From NCBI RefSeq assembly GCF_030244015.1, contig NZ_JASSYX010000002.1, positions 620,001-684,000 of the forward strand: a DNA stretch of 64,000 nt. Direction: 5' to 3'. This document shows, piece after piece, positions 60,180-64,000 of this stretch. Every line of letters begins with the position of its first letter. Position 1 is the first letter of the stretch. The notes under the pieces are model-generated. The model was not told the origin of the DNA and did no database searches. It saw only the letters and a list, made by a program, of their open reading frames with translations. The position numbers and the translations under genes are program-made. This stretch comes from Pedobacter ginsengisoli (lineage in GTDB: Bacteria; Bacteroidota; Bacteroidia; Sphingobacteriales; Sphingobacteriaceae).

Positions 60180-60652
60180 CTAATCATCATTCAAGTCATT
60201 AGTTAAAATCCTGCGGTGATAGTTAATTTGCCCCAGGTGATAATTTACATGACTAACCAGGTGCACGAGAAAATAATCGGTTCTCATTGTATTTTCCATT
60301 ATTTTAGCGGGAAATTCCTTGAAGAGATCTTCATCGTTAGTGCGATGTAAAACCTCCTGCACGACATTTTTGGCATTGTTTAGCTGCAAAACGATTTCCC
60401 CGGTAGTCGTACTGGTTGCACTGAATTCCTTATCCCTGTCCCGGACAAAACCATTACTGCCTAATACAGCTCCTATAAAGTGATGAACCGCTCCGGCAAT
60501 ATGAAGGGCAAGATTTCCCGCTGAATTGTTTATTGAACCTTCCCTGATCCAAAGTATGTCCTGATTTTGATAGGCTGACACTTCATCATGGTCTTTTGTA
60601 AATCCCGGACTAGAATAGCTGAAATGGATGATACTATTGATTGCGTTTCCAT
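60180..60652 (-). pseudogene. DinB superfamily protein gene with a single-base frameshift
   Basis: From ATG 60652 the first frame reads METQSIVSSISAILVRDLQK, the expected start of a DinB-like protein, but leaves the family pattern after about 22 codons. The similarity continues in another frame: DEVSAYQNQDILWIREG, INNSAGNLALHIAGAVHHFI, GFVRDRDKEFS and LVHLVSHVNYHLGQINYHRR with the C-terminal metal His. Adding one C in the ACCATG near 60590 would join the frames. The downstream part alone could start at GTG 60581 (133 residues). DinB proteins are four-helix metal-dependent transferases of mostly unknown substrate. It lies 12 bp after the DUF417 gene on the same strand. Confidence 0.75.
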
Positions 60653-60664
60653 GATGTAAACTGA

Positions 60665-61228
60665 TTAGTGTTTTTTGCTTAAATAATATCTTGCCGATTC
60701 ACTCATGGTAATGAAAGAGCCTCCCAATAACAACAGGTCCTTAACGACCATCCTTCCTCTGCCTGAAAGATAGGGGAAACCATGATGTTGGTCACCCAAT
60801 GCAGGCACCCAGCTTTCCGGTGTTGTAACTAAAAACGATAACGTGCCCAGGGTCATGATAAAGATCAGGATGCTTCCCGTGATGCTCAGCAGCGGCGCCG
60901 CTTTATGTAAAGCTACCAAAATTCCCATCCCGATTAGCAATATTCCCAGGCCTTTTGAAAACCCGTAGGTATTGTTGGCAATGTGCCACTGGTGGTTTCC
61001 GGCGATAAATTCACCTTCTTTGTTCACATGCGCTTTGTATTCTGAAGGATGGTTATAAAAGAAAGACATAAACGGGCTGTTTGCAACAAAAGGGGTAATG
61101 CCGTCTGCCTCGTACGTTGCGAATTTTAATGCGCCTATCCAGACTAAAATGACAACTGTTCCATAGCGGATAATCCTGTTGCCAAGACCGTCAAGATGTG
61201 CGAGTGTTGTAAGAAACGAATTCTTCAT
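60665..61228 (-). CDS. DUF417 family membrane protein (YkgB/RclC-like)
   Basis: A 187-residue inner-membrane protein with four hydrophobic segments. The family pattern is visible: NRIIRYGTVVILVWIGALKF, YEADGITPFVANSPFMSFFY, GILLIGMGILVALHKAAPLL, IFIMTLGTLSFLVTTPESW, GRMVVKDLLLLGGSF. In Escherichia coli the related RclC belongs to a reactive-chlorine response controlled by the AraC protein RclR. An AraC gene (61293) lies directly upstream here too. Redox or chlorine function is inferred from this likeness. Confidence 0.9.
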   Translation of the reverse strand: MKNSFLTTLAHLDGLGNRIIRYGTVVILVWIGALKFATYEADGITPFVANSPFMSFFYNHPSEYKAHVNKEGEFIAGNHQWHIANNTYGFSKGLGILLIGMGILVALHKAAPLLSITGSILIFIMTLGTLSFLVTTPESWVPALGDQHHGFPYLSGRGRMVVKDLLLLGGSFITMSESARYYLSKKH

Positions 61229-61292
61229 GATGTATTTGTTTTATCCAAAATTACATCAATACGAATCAGGATAACATGGATGAAAAAGGATT

Positions 61293-62168
61293 TTACATGT
61301 GCGAATCTGCCACAACAGAAATTCCTGTCATGTCCCTGAAAGCCTGTGGTGAGACCTTGGTAAACCTTTTAAATACACGGCTAAAATAAAATTCATCTTC
61401 GAAGTTGAGTGCAAAAGCAATCTCTTTTATGCTTTTTCTGGTAAGGTGGAGTTGTTTTTTAGCTTCCAGTATCAGCCTTTCAGTGATCAGGTGCGAAGGC
61501 GGCTTTTTATAATAACTGTTGCATCGTTTAGTAAGGGTATTTGGTGCCATGCCCAATAACGAAGCATAGTCTTTTGGCTTGCGTAACAGGAGGTAATGCT
61601 CATCTACCAGTACCCTGAAACGTTCCATTGGCTGGTCGTACTGGTTTTGCGCAGCCACCTCAGACAGCGTTCTCATTTTTATCGTGCTTGACTTTGCCAG
61701 AAACAGCTGCAGGTAAGCTCTGATTACAATTTCCGAAGGATTCTCTTTCTCAAATTCCTGCACAATCTGAGACAAAAGAAGCTCGAATTCACGGGCCTCA
61801 TTTATGGTCAGGTTTACCGACGGCTCAATGTAAATGTTATTGAACAACAAACCGTTACAGCAAACTTCTGCGCGGTGATATTCAATGCAATAAAAATCGC
61901 CATGAAATCGGAGCATCCATGATTGTTCCGGTAACGAAGTGTCAATCTTCAGGGTCTGCAATGGCGTCGCAAATAAAAGCACCGGGCCCTCAAAGGGAAA
62001 TACACCGAAGTCCGCATGATAACAGCCTTTGCCAGCCGGAATATACTGGATTGCATACTCTTTATACTGAGCAGGCTTGGATTGCAGTTTGGTCAGCCCT
62101 CTTGTGAGCCCGAACATATATTCACCAGATTTCGACAGTACTTCTTTCACCTGGTAAAAATAGAACAA
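61293..62168 (-). CDS. AraC family transcriptional regulator
   Basis: A 291-residue regulator. The N-terminal part (about 30-130: KEYAIQYIPAGKGCYHADFG, SWMLRFHGDFYCIEYHRAEV) is a cupin-like sensor with several Cys and His residues. The C-terminal double helix-turn-helix (about 190-285) has DYASLLGMAPNTLTKRCNSY, KEIAFALNFEDEFYFSRVFK and RFTKVSPQAFRDM. It is 64 bp upstream of the DUF417 gene in the same direction and probably regulates it. Which residues sense the signal is unknown. Confidence 0.92.
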   Translation of the reverse strand: MFYFYQVKEVLSKSGEYMFGLTRGLTKLQSKPAQYKEYAIQYIPAGKGCYHADFGVFPFEGPVLLFATPLQTLKIDTSLPEQSWMLRFHGDFYCIEYHRAEVCCNGLLFNNIYIEPSVNLTINEAREFELLLSQIVQEFEKENPSEIVIRAYLQLFLAKSSTIKMRTLSEVAAQNQYDQPMERFRVLVDEHYLLLRKPKDYASLLGMAPNTLTKRCNSYYKKPPSHLITERLILEAKKQLHLTRKSIKEIAFALNFEDEFYFSRVFKRFTKVSPQAFRDMTGISVVADSHM

Positions 62169-62213
62169 TATTTTACATACACTATGGATTCTTACAATAT
62201 GGTAAACTAACTG

Positions 62214-62498
62214 TTAAATCAGCTGGTAGATTAAAAAACTGTATCTTGCTTCTAATTTAGGAATTGGCACCGCAGTGAAATACACAGAACTTAGACCGCA
62301 CAATCTATTGTCGTCTTTAATAGATGTGTATTGGGAGCTTACCTGCAATCCAGAATTTCCGGTATTGGTCGATCCATTCAGATGCTTCCCTTTTGCGATC
62401 ATTTGTATGATAGCTCTCCGTGTTGGGTCAGCTATAGCCTGAATACGTCTCTTCTCGTTTCCATTTACTTTGTGATATATAACCAAGTGGTTCCCCAA
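62214..62498 (-). pseudogene. ArsR-family regulator remnant with internal deletion
   Basis: One frame contains NEKRRIQAIADPTRRAIIQM, the first helices of an ArsR-type regulator. Instead of the DNA-recognition helices, an adjoining frame gives REASEWIDQYRKFWIAG (about 62398-62347), the typical C-terminal helix of the same family, then a stop. The helix-turn-helix core is missing, the frame changes at the join near 62393, and there is no ATG (only TTG 62498). The rest of the open frame to 62214 has no recognisable content. Clearly non-functional. Confidence 0.75.
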
Positions 62499-62511
62499 AT
62501 GTAATCATTTT

Positions 62512-64000
62512 CTACCTGATTACCGGAAATTGAGATATCCTCAACTCAGTACACCCGTAAGGTACCAATGTAATTTCCTCTGTGTTTTGATCGGTTTCCA
62601 GCTGAAATATTGTGCTAAAAGGCAGAGGCCCAGCCATTTCATTATATACCTGCCAGATTGGAATTCGTTTTGCCCTGGTTTTGATTTTTACAGGTGCGTT
62701 TTCCTGGTTCCATGGATAATTGGCAAGGGGCGCGTTTTGCTTTTCGACAATGAAGTTCTCTGCAAGTTTATCGTTCCTTACATTGAGTAAGCCGTAGTTC
62801 CAGGGCGTGGTAGGTTTAATTTCGTAATAACCTTCTCCGTATTCCTGCGGGTCGGTTACATTTTTTACGAATTTTTTATCTTCGCCTATCTTCAGTCCGT
62901 AAACCAGCGGACCCCGTTCTATCGATACAGAGTATTCCTGCCAGGTGTTTTTATAAATGTGCATTGGTAAAGCCAATTCGACGACGTCCCCTGATTTCCA
63001 TTCTCTTTGAATTTTCACAATCTGATTGCCGGGTTCTTCTTTATAAGTGTTGCCATTGATTTTAATACTTGCTTTTTTGCACCATGCCGGAATCCTTAAA
63101 TGGAAGGGAAAGGTCGCATTACCTTTCTTTTCAATATTTACGGTGAACTTAATATTCTCATTAAATGGATAGCCCGTCTCCTCTACAACCCTGATCGGAA
63201 TGTCATTAGCAACTTTCATGCGCACTTCACTTGGCGAATAAACCAGTGCGGCTATTCCTTTGTCAGCGGTCGAGTAAAACAGGTTCTGGGTAAATTTGGG
63301 CCAGCCCTGGTGCATGTTCGAAGTGCAGCAGGGGTAACCTGTCAGTACTCCGTAACACACGTCAGTGCCATGATGGTTCACTTCAAAATTCCTGGTCTTT
63401 CGCGTGGCCATAATCTGATTGGCCTGCTGGAAATATTGGTGGGTCACAAAATCATCTGATGCCTGAGCTGGCAGGGCATTGAACGTTATTTTTTCAAGGT
63501 GATCAGCGTAGCTCACGTTACCGGTGATCTCCAGCATACTTTCCAGAGAAAACATCATCTCTACTGCCGAACAAAACTCCGAGCCCTGGGTGGGGTTGTT
63601 GCCGTGAAGTGCTTCATCGCCGCCATAGAGTCCATGTGCCATTCCATTATAATGTATAAGGTCTTCAAGGCCTTTTTTTGTCGCATCAAGGTATTTTTGT
63701 TCTGGATGATGCTGGTAATAGATGATTGGTTCTTTAAATCCTTGCGCAAGGTTTACGCAATGGATACTGGCTGGTGTAGCCAGCATTTTTGTATTTAAAA
63801 AAGCATTGGTATAATCAAATGTCTGCTTATGGATGAGATCACCGAGTTCGAGCAGGAAACTATCTTTAGTGATTTCATGCAGCCAGTAAACAAGCATCAG
63901 ATTGTCCCCACCGCGATATTTTGCCCAGAATGTCCAGTTATCTAGAGGTTTACCCGGCAATTCTTTGAGCTGGTATTTGAAATAATTAGTCATCAGCTTA
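62512..64000 (-). CDS. Beta-L-arabinofuranosidase, GH127 family (C-terminal part, gene cut by window edge)
   Basis: At least 495 codons, open to the right edge with no start in the window; the ATG at 63993 is probably internal. The family usually has 600-800 residues. Catalytic-domain motifs are present: QGSEFCSAVEMMFSLESMLE (conserved acid and Cys) and CYGVLTGYPCCTSNMHQGWP with the Cys-Cys pair that, in GH127, holds zinc and the nucleophilic Cys. A beta-sandwich C-terminal part follows (FPFHLRIPAWCKKASIKING, SIERGPLVYGLKIGED). It would release L-arabinose units from plant glycans. Location (secreted or not) is unknown because the N-terminus is missing. Confidence 0.92.
   Translation of the reverse strand, partial: KLMTNYFKYQLKELPGKPLDNWTFWAKYRGGDNLMLVYWLHEITKDSFLLELGDLIHKQTFDYTNAFLNTKMLATPASIHCVNLAQGFKEPIIYYQHHPEQKYLDATKKGLEDLIHYNGMAHGLYGGDEALHGNNPTQGSEFCSAVEMMFSLESMLEITGNVSYADHLEKITFNALPAQASDDFVTHQYFQQANQIMATRKTRNFEVNHHGTDVCYGVLTGYPCCTSNMHQGWPKFTQNLFYSTADKGIAALVYSPSEVRMKVANDIPIRVVEETGYPFNENIKFTVNIEKKGNATFPFHLRIPAWCKKASIKINGNTYKEEPGNQIVKIQREWKSGDVVELALPMHIYKNTWQEYSVSIERGPLVYGLKIGEDKKFVKNVTDPQEYGEGYYEIKPTTPWNYGLLNVRNDKLAENFIVEKQNAPLANYPWNQENAPVKIKTRAKRIPIWQVYNEMAGPLPFSTIFQLETDQNTEEITLVPYGCTELRISQFPVIR

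Overview
The window looks like a chromosomal segment of a Bacteroidota member, most likely family Sphingobacteriaceae (Pedobacter or a close relative). This is inferred from SusC/SusD with an STN domain, FecR and an ECF sigma factor, a DUF6266-type protein, DUF4199/DUF4296/DUF6428 proteins, archaeal-type ProS, a thioredoxin-coupled arsenate reductase, Bacteroidota-style TAnnTTTG promoter elements and mostly weak Shine-Dalgarno sequences. No phage, conjugative or complete insertion elements were seen. Two gene fragments carry single-base frameshifts and one ArsR gene has an internal deletion, so the region has active gene decay (or some base-calling errors).

Layout: 1-2.4 kb, a quinone-oxidoreductase-like gene (cut by the left edge) divergent from an AraC regulator, then a small secreted protein and a perfect 26-bp palindrome. 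2.4-8.3 kb, mixed single genes: secreted and membrane proteins, an ECF sigma factor, a RibD/DHFR-like reductase, fasciclin, a membrane AraC regulator and a secreted amidohydrolase. 8.3-18.7 kb, a FecR - SusC - SusD - TlpA/DUF4369 - M16 protease module. It combines trans-envelope regulation, TonB-dependent uptake, a periplasmic thiol-disulfide protein and a two-domain zinc protease, which suggests uptake and cleavage of a peptide-like substrate. 18.8-19.5 kb, a chimera: promoter and first codons of a second ECF sigma gene fused to a DUF6266-like gene that also carries a frameshift. 19.6-22.9 kb, a deacetylase-like secreted protein and a LuxR/DUF4199/VOC cassette with a strong dyad operator.

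22.9-26.4 kb, an arsenic operon (arsR, DUF6428, arsN-like acetyltransferase, arsC, acr3) with two near-identical candidate ArsR boxes and Cys-Cys tails on two proteins; a DUF1810 gene follows. 26.5-29.3 kb, HPII-type catalase convergent with an ankyrin protein. 29.3-33.8 kb, a tight five-gene operon (yggS, GNAT, DUF3298 lipoprotein, aspartate kinase, THUMP-like methyltransferase). 33.9-44.0 kb, DUF4296 lipoprotein, mutS2, PQQ sugar dehydrogenase, scoAB, uridine kinase, a LysM protein, dps and a UbiD-family decarboxylase. 44-50 kb, an OmpP1/FadL porin, a Gly/Tyr-rich lipoprotein, proS, a trans-sulfuration enzyme and a TIGR02757 protein.

50.3-57.4 kb, a candidate structured RNA, a DUF1905/YdeI protein whose start codon sits in a 22-nt tandem duplication, a polyprenol-phosphate sugar transferase, two tandem POT peptide transporters, a secreted unknown and a thiolase. 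57.4-57.8 kb holds no gene but contains the most unusual structure here: ten 11-nt units, five in each orientation, arranged symmetrically around one centre. 57.8-64 kb, a PgpH-like c-di-AMP phosphodiesterase, tRNA-Ser(GCU), a frameshifted DinB gene, a DUF417/RclC-like protein with an AraC regulator, an ArsR remnant, and the C-terminal part of a GH127 beta-L-arabinofuranosidase cut by the right edge.
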